From Pseudomonas sp. GD03944 (GTDB lineage: Bacteria > Pseudomonadota > Gammaproteobacteria > Pseudomonadales > Pseudomonadaceae), in the NCBI RefSeq assembly GCF_029839275.1, contig NZ_JAOCAH010000017.1:40869-104868 (forward strand): DNA of 64,000 nucleotides, in the 5' to 3' direction. Below the pieces are notes generated by a model. It did no database searches. It had not been told where the DNA came from and saw only the letters and a list, made by a program, of their open reading frames with translations. A program made the position numbers and the translations under genes. Every line of letters begins with the position of its first letter. Position 1 is the stretch's first letter. Positions 34,029 to 42,531 of the stretch are shown here, in pieces.

Positions 34029-34484
34029 TCAGTCGCTGTTGATGGGCAGCACGTAGTTCTTGAACTGGCTGTCTTCGACGAAACCGATGGATTCGTACAC
34101 CTTGTGCGCGACTTCGTTGTCGCGGCTGGTAGCGACGCGCATGCGCACCGCGTTGGTGTCCCTGGCCATTTTCTTCGCGGTCTGCAGCAGGCGGTCGGCC
34201 ACCAGTTGCCGGCGCGCGTCTTCGGCCACGTAGATGTCGTTGAGGATCCACACGCGCTTGAGCGAGAGCGAGGAGAAGCTGGGGTAGAGCTGGCAGAAGC
34301 CCATCAGCTTGTCTTCGTCATCGGCCAGGGCCAGGTAGATCACCGACTCCTTGCGCTTGAGGCGGGTTTCCAGGAATTTGCGCGACGAGTCGGGGAAGGG
34401 CAGCTCGTCGTAAAACTCGCGGTATTTGACGAACAGCGGGGTCAGCAGGTCCAGATGTTCCAGGGTGGCTTGGACAATGCGCAT
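34029..34484 (-). CDS. GNAT family N-acetyltransferase
   Basis: 151-residue acetyl-CoA-dependent acyltransferase. The GNAT core shows the central strand VWILNDIYVAEDARRQLVADRLL (Q/R-x-x-G/A acetyl-CoA loop, here RRQLVADRL) and later NEVAHKVYESIGF. Substrate unknown. The ATG at 34484 (MRIVQATLEHLDLL) starts the fold; the frame to 34589 adds no domain. Next to exaC but separated by a hairpin and about 170 bp. Confidence 0.85.
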   Translation of the reverse strand: MRIVQATLEHLDLLTPLFVKYREFYDELPFPDSSRKFLETRLKRKESVIYLALADDEDKLMGFCQLYPSFSSLSLKRVWILNDIYVAEDARRQLVADRLLQTAKKMARDTNAVRMRVATSRDNEVAHKVYESIGFVEDSQFKNYVLPINSD

Positions 34485-34619
34485 GGCGGGCCTCGGCTTC
34501 TGGTGATGGGCTGTCTCGGCAATGCAGGCGCTATGCCAGACCGTCAGCCCGATGCTGCCTAAAGCGTTTGGAAAGCGCAATCCAAGCAAGCGTTTGATTC
34601 TGTTGCAGGGGGCTCAAGG

Positions 34620-34651
34620 CCGCGCCAGGCCGGTGATCCGGCTTGGCGCGG
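34620..34651 (-). other. Long GC hairpin after exaC
   Basis: A nearly perfect 14-bp stem (CCGCGCCAGGCCGG pairing with the sequence up to 34651, one G-U pair) with loop TGAT, 8 bp past the exaC stop. No U tract follows on either strand. It probably ends or stabilises the exaC mRNA. Confidence 0.5.
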
Positions 34652-34658
34652 GTGGGCG

Positions 34659-36179
<1,521 letters not shown>

Positions 36180-36530
36180 GGTGCTGACCTCTCCTGTCGT
36201 TACGCACGCCACCCTTGTGGGGCTGCGCGTGCGAAAAGGGTGGAACGGGAGGGCGCCGGCCGGTGCCTGCTCACTGGGGGCAGCCGGACGGCATCCGTGT
36301 CGTTAGAGCGTAGTTGCCCTGTGGCGTTTCACCCGGTCCTGACATGTCTTGAAGCGCATCGGCCTGTGCAGGGGCGCCGGAATCCGCGGCGATTCCTGCG
36401 GTCGAACAGGCGGTACGGCCGCGTGTCCGGCGCCCAGGGCGTGAGCGTTGCCGCGCTTGCCCGCCGGGGGCTGTGCTAACCTGCCGGCATCTCGCCCAAG
36501 GCCGCTGCGGCCAGCTTTTTGAGGACCTCC
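36180..36530. other. Divergent intergenic region exaC/mpl
   Basis: Noncoding. It must hold promoters for both genes. Visible items are a GGAATC-CGCGGC-GATTCC inverted repeat near 36380-36397 and a terminator-like hairpin just before mpl (36500-36520). No tRNA or credible small ORF was seen. Confidence 0.4.
36500..36520 (+). terminator. Terminator-like hairpin upstream of mpl
   Basis: GGCCG-CTG-CGGCC stem-loop followed after three bases by TTTTT, ending immediately before the mpl Shine-Dalgarno (GAGGA). The stem is only 5 bp, so weak. If real it would attenuate mpl transcription. Confidence 0.35.
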
Positions 36531-37883
36531 ATGCACATCCATATTCTCGGTATCTGCGGCACCTTCATGGGGTCGCTGGCCGTGCTGGCCAAGGAACTGG
36601 GGCACCGCGTCACCGGTTCCGACGCCAATGTCTACCCGCCCATGAGCACCCAGCTGCAAGCCCAGGGCATCGAGCTGATGCAGGGCTACGACCCGGCGCA
36701 GTTGGAACCGGCCCCGGACCTGGTGGTGATCGGCAATGCGCTGTCGCGTGGCAACCCGGCGGTGGAGTACGTGCTGAACAAGGGCCTGCCTTACGTCAGC
36801 GGCCCGCAGTGGCTGGCCGACCATGTGCTGCAGGGGCGCTGGGTGCTGGCCGTGGCCGGGACCCATGGCAAGACCACCAGCAGCAGCATGCTGGCCTGGG
36901 TGCTGGAACACGCGAACATGAGCCCGGGCTTCCTGATCGGCGGCGTGCCGCAGAACTTCGGAATTTCCGCACGCCTGGGCGGCACGCCGTTCTTCGTGGT
37001 CGAGGCCGACGAGTACGACAGCGCCTTCTTCGACAAACGCAGCAAGTTCGTTCACTACCGCCCGCGCACGGCGATCCTCAACAACCTGGAGTTCGACCAC
37101 GCGGACATCTTCCCTGACCTGGCGGCGATCGAGCGGCAGTTCCACCACCTGGTGCGGACTATTCCGAGCGAAGGCCTGGTCATCCACCCGACCTCCGAGA
37201 CCGCGCTCAAGCGCGTGGTGGGCATGGGCTGCTGGACGCCGGTGCAGACCACCGGTGCCGATGGCCAATGGCAGGCGCGGCTGCTCAGCGAAGACGGCTC
37301 GCGCTTCGAGGTGAGCTTCGAAGGCAAGGCCGAAGGCGTGGTGGATTGGCAACTGACCGGCCAGCACAACGTGGCCAACGCCCTGGCGGTGCTGGCCGCG
37401 GCGCGCCATGTGGGCGTGGTGCCGGCCCTGGGGATCGAGGCGCTGTGCCTGTTCCAGAACGCCAAGCGGCGCATGGAGAAAGTGGCCGAGGTCAAGGGCG
37501 TGACCATCTATGACGATTTCGCCCACCACCCGACCGCCATCGCCACCACCCTGGATGGCCTGCGCAAGCGCATCGGCGATACTCGCCTGATCGCCATCGT
37601 CGAGCCGCGCTCCAACTCCATGAAGCTCGGCGCCCACCGCGACGGGTTGCCGGAATCGGTGCAACAGGCCGACTCGGTGTACTGGTACGCGCCGGCCAAC
37701 CTCGGCTGGGACCTGGCGGCCACCGTTTCCACTTCCACGGTACCGACCCGGGTCTGCGATTCGCTGGAAGCGATCATCGATGGGGTCAAGGCCGAAGCGA
37801 CGCCGGGCACCCAGGTGGTGATCATGAGCAACGGCGGTTTTGGCGGGCTGCACGGCAAGCTCGCTGCCGCGCTGGAGGCGTGA
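36531..37883 (+). CDS. mpl: UDP-MurNAc tripeptide ligase Mpl
   Basis: 450-residue Mur-ligase that recycles L-Ala-D-Glu-mDAP onto UDP-MurNAc during wall turnover. The ATP P-loop GTHGKTT is at residues 110-116, followed by the EADEYDSAFFDKRSK substrate and magnesium region and the C-terminal YDDFAHHPTA motif. The ATG at 36531 gives the standard start MHIHILGICGTFMGSLA. ubiX begins directly after its stop. Loss of Mpl is linked to beta-lactamase derepression in P. aeruginosa. Confidence 0.95.
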   Translation: MHIHILGICGTFMGSLAVLAKELGHRVTGSDANVYPPMSTQLQAQGIELMQGYDPAQLEPAPDLVVIGNALSRGNPAVEYVLNKGLPYVSGPQWLADHVLQGRWVLAVAGTHGKTTSSSMLAWVLEHANMSPGFLIGGVPQNFGISARLGGTPFFVVEADEYDSAFFDKRSKFVHYRPRTAILNNLEFDHADIFPDLAAIERQFHHLVRTIPSEGLVIHPTSETALKRVVGMGCWTPVQTTGADGQWQARLLSEDGSRFEVSFEGKAEGVVDWQLTGQHNVANALAVLAAARHVGVVPALGIEALCLFQNAKRRMEKVAEVKGVTIYDDFAHHPTAIATTLDGLRKRIGDTRLIAIVEPRSNSMKLGAHRDGLPESVQQADSVYWYAPANLGWDLAATVSTSTVPTRVCDSLEAIIDGVKAEATPGTQVVIMSNGGFGGLHGKLAAALEA

Positions 37884-38513
37884 ATGTCCGGACCTGAGCG
37901 CGTTACCCTGGCCATGACCGGCGCTTCGGGCGCCCAGTACGGCCTGCGCCTGCTCGACTGCCTGGTGCAGGAAGACCGCGAGGTGCACTTCCTGATCTCC
38001 AAGGCGGCGCAACTGGTGATGGCCACGGAGACCGATGTCACCCTGCCGGCCAAACCCCAGGCGATCCAGACCTTCCTCAGCGAATACACTGGCGCCGCGC
38101 CCGGGCAGATCCGCGTCTACGGCAAGGAAGACTGGATGGCGCCGGTGGCCTCCGGCTCCGGCGCGCCCGGGGCGATGGTGGTGGTGCCGTGCTCGACCGG
38201 CACCCTGTCGGCCATCGCCACCGGCGCCTGCAACAACCTGATCGAACGGGCGGCGGACGTCGCCCTGAAAGAGCGCCGGCAACTGATCCTGGTCCCCCGG
38301 GAGGCGCCGTTCTCCAGCATTCACCTGGAGAACATGCTCAAGCTGTCGAACATGGGGGCGGTGATCCTGCCGGCGGCGCCGGGCTTCTATCACCAGCCAC
38401 AGACCATCGATGACCTGATCGACTTCGTCGTCGCGCGGATTCTCAACTGCCTGGGCATTCCCCAGGACATGCTGCCGCGCTGGGGCGAGCACCATCAGGT
38501 GTCCGAGGAGTAG
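37884..38513 (+). CDS. ubiX: Flavin prenyltransferase UbiX
   Basis: 209-residue flavoprotein that prenylates FMN to make the prFMN cofactor used by the UbiD decarboxylase in ubiquinone synthesis. The N-terminal nucleotide loop TLAMTGASGAQYG is at about residues 8-20, later VVVPCSTGTLSAIATGACNNLIERAADV and RRQLILVPREAPFS. The length fits. It begins directly after mpl, so they share a transcript. Confidence 0.95.
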   Translation: MSGPERVTLAMTGASGAQYGLRLLDCLVQEDREVHFLISKAAQLVMATETDVTLPAKPQAIQTFLSEYTGAAPGQIRVYGKEDWMAPVASGSGAPGAMVVVPCSTGTLSAIATGACNNLIERAADVALKERRQLILVPREAPFSSIHLENMLKLSNMGAVILPAAPGFYHQPQTIDDLIDFVVARILNCLGIPQDMLPRWGEHHQVSEE

Positions 38514-38524
38514 GGAGAATCACC

Positions 38525-38815
38525 ATGTCCGTTGCGATCCGTTGTCTGCTGGGTGGTCTGTCGATCGCCCTGCTCAGCCCGCTGGCCCAGGCCTCCATGC
38601 GCTGCGGCAATGCACTGATCGACGAGGGCCAGCACAGCCTCGACGTGCTGCGCATCTGCGGCGAGCCGGACAAGCGCGAGGTGACGCCGCCCAGCAGCCC
38701 GCAGGGGGGCGGTGCCACGGTGGAACAATGGATCTACGGGCCGCGCAACGGCGTGCTGCGCTACCTGCGTTTCATCGACGGCAGGCTGGTCGAAATCCGC
38801 ACCGAGCGCGGCTGA
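38525..38815 (+). CDS. DUF2845 exported protein
   Basis: 96-residue protein with a signal peptide (about 1-23, ending AQAS) and the compact family core MRCGNALIDEGQHSLDVLRICGEP, with two conserved Cys that could form a disulfide, then a beta-rich WIYGPRNGVLRYLRFIDGRL. Function unknown. Its stop overlaps the start of the YceK-like lipoprotein (TGATG) and it lies 11 bp after ubiX. Confidence 0.85.
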   Translation: MSVAIRCLLGGLSIALLSPLAQASMRCGNALIDEGQHSLDVLRICGEPDKREVTPPSSPQGGGATVEQWIYGPRNGVLRYLRFIDGRLVEIRTERG

Positions 38816-39102
38816 TGCGTCGTGCCCTGTGCCTGATCCTGCTGGCACTGAGCCTGACCGGCTGCGCCAGCGTGCGCACCCTGGATGCCAACAAGCCGGG
38901 CGCGCCGGTGGTCTACGCCGGCACCCGGCTGGACTGGTACAGCCTGCAGGGCGGGTGCTGCCCGGTGGACCGTTTCGGCGCCGAGGCGCCGCGCCTGGCC
39001 TGGCTGGACCTGCCGGCCAGCGCCCTGCTCGATACCCTGTTACTGCCGCTGTCTCTGGCCAAGGCGTTGGGGATTGGCCTGCAGGTCAGTGGCGGTGGGT
39101 GA
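38815..39102 (+). CDS. YceK/YidQ family lipoprotein
   Basis: 95-residue outer-membrane lipoprotein with signal and lipobox SLTGC (Cys at about residue 17), followed by ASVRTLDANKPGAPVVYAGTRLDWYSL and the family's C-terminal hydrophobic stretch LDLPASALLDTLLLPLSLAKAL. Function unknown. It is the last gene of the mpl-ubiX-DUF2845 run; a REP-like inverted pair follows at 39118. Confidence 0.83.
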   Translation: MRRALCLILLALSLTGCASVRTLDANKPGAPVVYAGTRLDWYSLQGGCCPVDRFGAEAPRLAWLDLPASALLDTLLLPLSLAKALGIGLQVSGGG

Positions 39103-39117
39103 ATGGCGGCGGGCCCT

Positions 39118-39182
39118 GTGGGAGGGGCTTTAGCCGCGATCATTTGAGACCAGAAAAGCTCGCGGACAAGTCCGCTCCTACA
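39118..39182. repeat. REP-type inverted pair
   Basis: Two REP-like units face each other: GTGGGAGGGGCTTTAGCCGCGA (39118-39139) and, inverted, the unit at 39160-39182 containing CGCGGACAAGTCCGCTCC. Both have the GGAGnGG-x-CCGCGA layout of Pseudomonas REP/REPIN elements. It lies between convergent genes. Confidence 0.72.
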
Positions 39183-39190
39183 CGGGGGCG

Positions 39191-40123
39191 TCAGATAGGG
39201 GTGCGCAGCGGTTGGCCGTTGAAGTGCCGTTCGATGTTGTCGAGGAACAGGCTGAGTGATTGCTCCAGGGCTTGGGGCGAGTTGCCGCCGACATGCGGGG
39301 TCAGGATCAGGTTGTCGAGGTCCAGCAGCTCGGTGGGCGGCAGCGGTTCGCTTTCATAGACATCCAGCGCCGCGGCGCGAATCTGCCCGTCGCGCAGGGC
39401 TGCGTTCAGGGCCTGGGTGTCCACCACACTGCCGCGCGCCACGTTGACCAGGTAACCCTGCGGACCAAGCGCGGCCAGCACCTCGGCATCGACCAGGTGG
39501 CGGGTCGCGGCGCCGCCGGGGATGGCGACCACCAGGCAGTCGCACCACTGCGCCAGCGCCTGCACGCTGGGGAAGTAGCGGTGCGGGCTGTCGGCCTTGG
39601 CCGAGCGGTTGTGGTAACCCACCGGCATGCCGAATGCCTCGGCGCGTTTGGCGATCTGCTCGCCGATGGCGCCCATGCCGAGAATGCCCAGGCGCTTGCC
39701 GTACACGCTGTCCTGCATGGGCAGGGCGTCGCGCCAGACGCCGGCGCGGCAGGCCACGTCCAGGCGGCGCAGGTCGCGGATCGCCCCCAGCAACAGGGCC
39801 ATGGCGTGGTCGGCGACGCAGTGGGCGTTGCTGCCGGCGCCATTGCACAGGGCGATGGCGCGCTGGCGCGCGGCCTCCAGGTCGACCTTCTCGTAGCCCA
39901 CGCCCAGGGTGGCAATCAACCCCAGTTGCGGCAGGCGGGCGATTTCCTCGCCGGTCAGGCCGATGGTACCGATGGTCAGCACCGCCTGGATGCTGGCGCC
40001 GTGGCGATCGATGGCCGCGTCACGCAGGTCGGCCTGGGCCGCGTAGATCACCTCGAAGCGTTCGGCGATGCGCGCCAGGCTGGCTTCGCTGAGCGGGTTG
40101 AGAATCAGCAGCTGCGGTTTCAT
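39191..40123 (-). CDS. 2-hydroxyacid dehydrogenase
   Basis: 310-residue NAD(P)-dependent D-2-hydroxyacid dehydrogenase (glyoxylate/hydroxypyruvate reductase-like). The Rossmann loop is GMGAIGEQIAKRAEAFG (about 150-166); the NVARGSVVD Arg, DVYESEP Glu and LTPHVGG His give the catalytic Arg-Glu-His set. The ATG at 40123 (MKPQLLILNPL) is chosen; the frame to 40204 overlaps ybaK. It lies 20 bp after the YbaK-like gene. Confidence 0.87.
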   Translation of the reverse strand: MKPQLLILNPLSEASLARIAERFEVIYAAQADLRDAAIDRHGASIQAVLTIGTIGLTGEEIARLPQLGLIATLGVGYEKVDLEAARQRAIALCNGAGSNAHCVADHAMALLLGAIRDLRRLDVACRAGVWRDALPMQDSVYGKRLGILGMGAIGEQIAKRAEAFGMPVGYHNRSAKADSPHRYFPSVQALAQWCDCLVVAIPGGAATRHLVDAEVLAALGPQGYLVNVARGSVVDTQALNAALRDGQIRAAALDVYESEPLPPTELLDLDNLILTPHVGGNSPQALEQSLSLFLDNIERHFNGQPLRTPI

Positions 40124-40143
40124 GGCTATCCCGTGATCGAGGG

Positions 40144-40641
40144 TCAGGAGGCGACGGGCTCGGCGGCGGTCTCGGCGGGCAGGGCCTGGCACACGTCCAC
40201 CCATTGGGCATTCACCAACTCGGCCATGCGTGTCGGGCAGATGCGCACGGCGCTGTGGATCGAGCCGGCCGCGGGCACCACTTCCTCGAAGGCGTGCAGC
40301 GACACGTCGCAGTACACCGGCAAGTCCGTGGCCAAACCGAACGGGCAGACGCCGCCGACCGGGTGGCCGGTCAGCGCCACCACGGTGTCGGCGTCGAGCA
40401 TCTTACCCTTGGCGCCGAAGGCCTCTTTCATCTTGCGGTTGTCGATGCGTGCATCGCCCCGGGCCACCACCAGCAGGTTCTGTTCGCCGATGCGAAAGGC
40501 CAGGGTCTTGGCGATCTGCCCCGGCGCCACACCATGGGCTTCGGCGGCCATGGTCACGGTGGCGGTGCTGGTTTGCAGTTCGATGATCTGCAGGTCGGGC
40601 GCCCTCTCGGCAAGAAAGGCACGAACGGACTCGAGGCTCAT
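40144..40641 (-). CDS. YbaK/EbsC-type aminoacyl-tRNA deacylase
   Basis: 165-residue protein of the YbaK/ProX editing-domain fold, which hydrolyses mischarged tRNAs in trans. The family pattern appears as APGQIAKTLAFRIGEQNLLVVARGD, with the candidate catalytic Lys in QIAKTLAF, and GHPVGGVCPFGL. Which tRNA (Cys-tRNAPro, Ala-tRNAPro or other) cannot be told by eye. Coupled in position to the hydroxyacid dehydrogenase. A GTAGGGTGGGTT-type repeat lies upstream. Confidence 0.82.
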   Translation of the reverse strand: MSLESVRAFLAERAPDLQIIELQTSTATVTMAAEAHGVAPGQIAKTLAFRIGEQNLLVVARGDARIDNRKMKEAFGAKGKMLDADTVVALTGHPVGGVCPFGLATDLPVYCDVSLHAFEEVVPAAGSIHSAVRICPTRMAELVNAQWVDVCQALPAETAAEPVAS

Positions 40642-40733
40642 GGGCGGGCTCCACGGGACGAAGCGACCACCTTGGCGTCATCCGTCTCCAGCGTCAAGAC
40701 CAGCGCGGACGCCCTTGCGCTCGGCGCAGAACC

Positions 40734-40807
40734 GTAGGGTGGGTTTAGCAACGCCCCACTGTGCGCTTGCAAACGCCACGCCCTCGGCGCGTTGCGTAAC
40801 CCACCAG
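40734..40807. repeat. GTAGGGTGGGTT inverted-repeat element, second copy
   Basis: Starts GTAGGGTGGGTTTAGCAACGC (40734) and ends GCGTTGCGTAACCCACCA near 40804, with an imperfect inverted arrangement around a GC-rich centre. The left end is nearly identical to the terminal repeat of the element at 21909, and the right end matches that element's internal arm GCGTAACCCACCA. Noncoding, upstream of the YbaK-like gene. Confidence 0.68.
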
Positions 40808-40853
40808 GGGAGCCCTCTCGGATGATGGCGTGGCGACATGCAGCTCCTAGGCC

Positions 40854-41465
40854 TCAGTGCGCCCAGCCGCGGTAGATAAAGGTCATCGGCCGCGGGCCTT
40901 TCAGGTAGCCGGTTTCCACACTGCCCAGGGTGAAGCCGCCAGCCTGGATCAGCGCAGGGATGTCACGGTTGAGGTGGCAGCCCCCAGCCAGGGGTTTCCA
41001 CAGGGGTGTCAGGCGATGCTGCCAGCGCACCACCGAAGCATCCGGTGCCAGCCCGTGTTCGCAGAACAGCAGGCGGCCGCCGGGCTTGAGTACCCGGCGC
41101 ATTTCCACAAGGGCGGCCACTGCATCGGGAATGGTGCACAGGGTGAAGGTGCAGACGATGCAGTCGAAGCTGGCATCGGGCGCCTGGATCTCCCCCAGTT
41201 CCAGGGCAATCATTTCCACCGGGATGGCGATGTTGGCGGCGCGCTCGCGGGCCAGCTTCTGCATGTCGGCCGACGGGTCGACACCGACGATCACGCGCAC
41301 CTTGGCCGGGTCGTAGAAGCCCAGGTTGAGGCCGCTGCCGATGCCGATCTCCAGGACCCGGCCATGGGCCTGGGGGACAATTTTCGAGCGGCTTTTCATG
41401 ACCTCGCCCATGCCGCAGGCGAAGTCGATCAGGCGGGGCAGGACATAGCGGTCATAGAGCTGCAT
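40854..41465 (-). CDS. Class I SAM-dependent methyltransferase
   Basis: 203-residue UbiE/METTL7-like methyltransferase. Motif I is VLEIGIGSGLNL (about 37-48), motif II is VIVGVDPSADM, and the acceptor region is FDCIVCTFTLCTIPDAVAALVEMRRVLKPGG. Small-molecule or lipid methylation is likely; the substrate is unknown. It precedes a repeat and follows a small unknown gene by 21 bp on the same strand. Confidence 0.82.
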   Translation of the reverse strand: MQLYDRYVLPRLIDFACGMGEVMKSRSKIVPQAHGRVLEIGIGSGLNLGFYDPAKVRVIVGVDPSADMQKLARERAANIAIPVEMIALELGEIQAPDASFDCIVCTFTLCTIPDAVAALVEMRRVLKPGGRLLFCEHGLAPDASVVRWQHRLTPLWKPLAGGCHLNRDIPALIQAGGFTLGSVETGYLKGPRPMTFIYRGWAH

Positions 41466-41486
41466 GCCACGTCTCCCGGTGCGGGG

Positions 41487-41828
41487 TCAGGCGTCGTCGG
41501 GTTCGTCGCTGTTGTCCGCGCTGATGGCGGCGAAGCATTTGAGCTGGTGCTCGGCGTCCTGGCCGGCCAGGTGCCAGGTGTCGGACGCGGCATCGAAGCG
41601 GGCCGCCGAAACGGCGGCCAGGCTGAATTGCCAGTGGCGCCGTTCACGGCCGTCGATGCATTCGATCTGCAGCAGCGGGCGGTTCTGGCTGTCGGCGTTC
41701 GCCGAGCCGGCACTGACCTGCGCCAGCAGCTCGTTGTCCACGGAGAATTGCCAGGCGTGCAGGCCGTCGATTTCCAGCATGTCGGTGGTGACCAGCGCTT
41801 CGATCAGGCTGTGGGGGGAGGTGCTCAT
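41487..41828 (-). CDS. Conserved small protein, possibly DUF5629
   Basis: 113-residue soluble protein with no signal or TM. It begins MSTSPHSLIEALVTTDMLEIDGLHAW and has alternating beta segments LLQIECIDGRERRHWQFSLAAVS. It resembles small Pseudomonas proteins annotated DUF5629, but this is from memory and uncertain. The ATG at 41828 is preferred over 41933. It lies between an SDR gene and a methyltransferase gene on the same strand. Confidence 0.6.
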   Translation of the reverse strand: MSTSPHSLIEALVTTDMLEIDGLHAWQFSVDNELLAQVSAGSANADSQNRPLLQIECIDGRERRHWQFSLAAVSAARFDAASDTWHLAGQDAEHQLKCFAAISADNSDEPDDA

Positions 41829-41857
41829 GGTGATTCGGTTCTCGCGAATGAAGAGGG

Positions 41858-42499
41858 TCAGCGGCCGAGGCGGCGCAATTCGTCGGACAGCACCACGCGT
41901 ACGCCGCTGTCTTCTTCCAGGGCCAGGCGCCACAGGGCGCGGGCCAGCACGGTGGTCTCGATGCCGCGGTACTTGCCCGGCAGCCAGCGCAGCAGTGGCG
42001 CGGCCAGGCGTTCGCCGAGGCGGAATTCGCTGCGCGGGCCGAGCAGCAGCGACGGCCGGGCCAGGGTCAGTTGTGGCCAGTTCTGGTCGATCAGGGCCTG
42101 TTCCATTTCGCCTTTGACGCGGTTGTAGAACACCGAGGAATGCTTGTCCGCGCCCAGGGCGCTGACCACGATCAGGTGGCGCGCACCCAGCTCCCGGGCG
42201 CGCAGGGCGAAGGCCAGCACCATGTCATGGTCGACGGCGCGGAAGGCGTCCTGGGAGCCGGCCTGCCTGATGGTGCTGCCGAGGCAGCAGAAGGCCGTGT
42301 TCACCGGGCCGTTCAGCTGGGGCAGGAGTGTCAGCAGCTCGCCCACCGGGTTTTCCAGGTGCGGGTGCTCGGACAACGGCCGACGACTCGGCGCCAGCAC
42401 GCGCTCGACGGTGGGTTCGTTGAGCAGGCGATCCAGCAGGTGTTCGCCGGTCAGGCCGGTGGCACCCGCGAGAAGGATGTGCTGGGGCGTCAAATACAT
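41858..42499 (-). CDS. NAD(P)-binding oxidoreductase, atypical SDR
   Basis: 213-residue Rossmann protein of the NAD(P)H-binding/TIP30-like atypical SDR group. The nucleotide loop is LAGATGLTGEHLLDRLL (about 11-27). LIVVSALGADKHSSVFYNRVKGEMEQAL carries a Tyr-x3-Lys in the usual position (YNRVK). Substrate and partner unknown. It is followed by the 113-aa gene after about 30 bp, consistent with a small operon. Confidence 0.82.
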   Translation of the reverse strand: MYLTPQHILLAGATGLTGEHLLDRLLNEPTVERVLAPSRRPLSEHPHLENPVGELLTLLPQLNGPVNTAFCCLGSTIRQAGSQDAFRAVDHDMVLAFALRARELGARHLIVVSALGADKHSSVFYNRVKGEMEQALIDQNWPQLTLARPSLLLGPRSEFRLGERLAAPLLRWLPGKYRGIETTVLARALWRLALEEDSGVRVVLSDELRRLGR

Positions 42500-42531
42500 G
42501 GTCGGGATTCCCTCCGCTGATAATGGTCAGT

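Noticed and set aside
36303..38495. 730-residue minus-strand ORF opposite mpl-ubiX
   Set aside because: Shadow frame: His/Gln/Arg-rich, no homology features, covers genes with clear function on the other strand.
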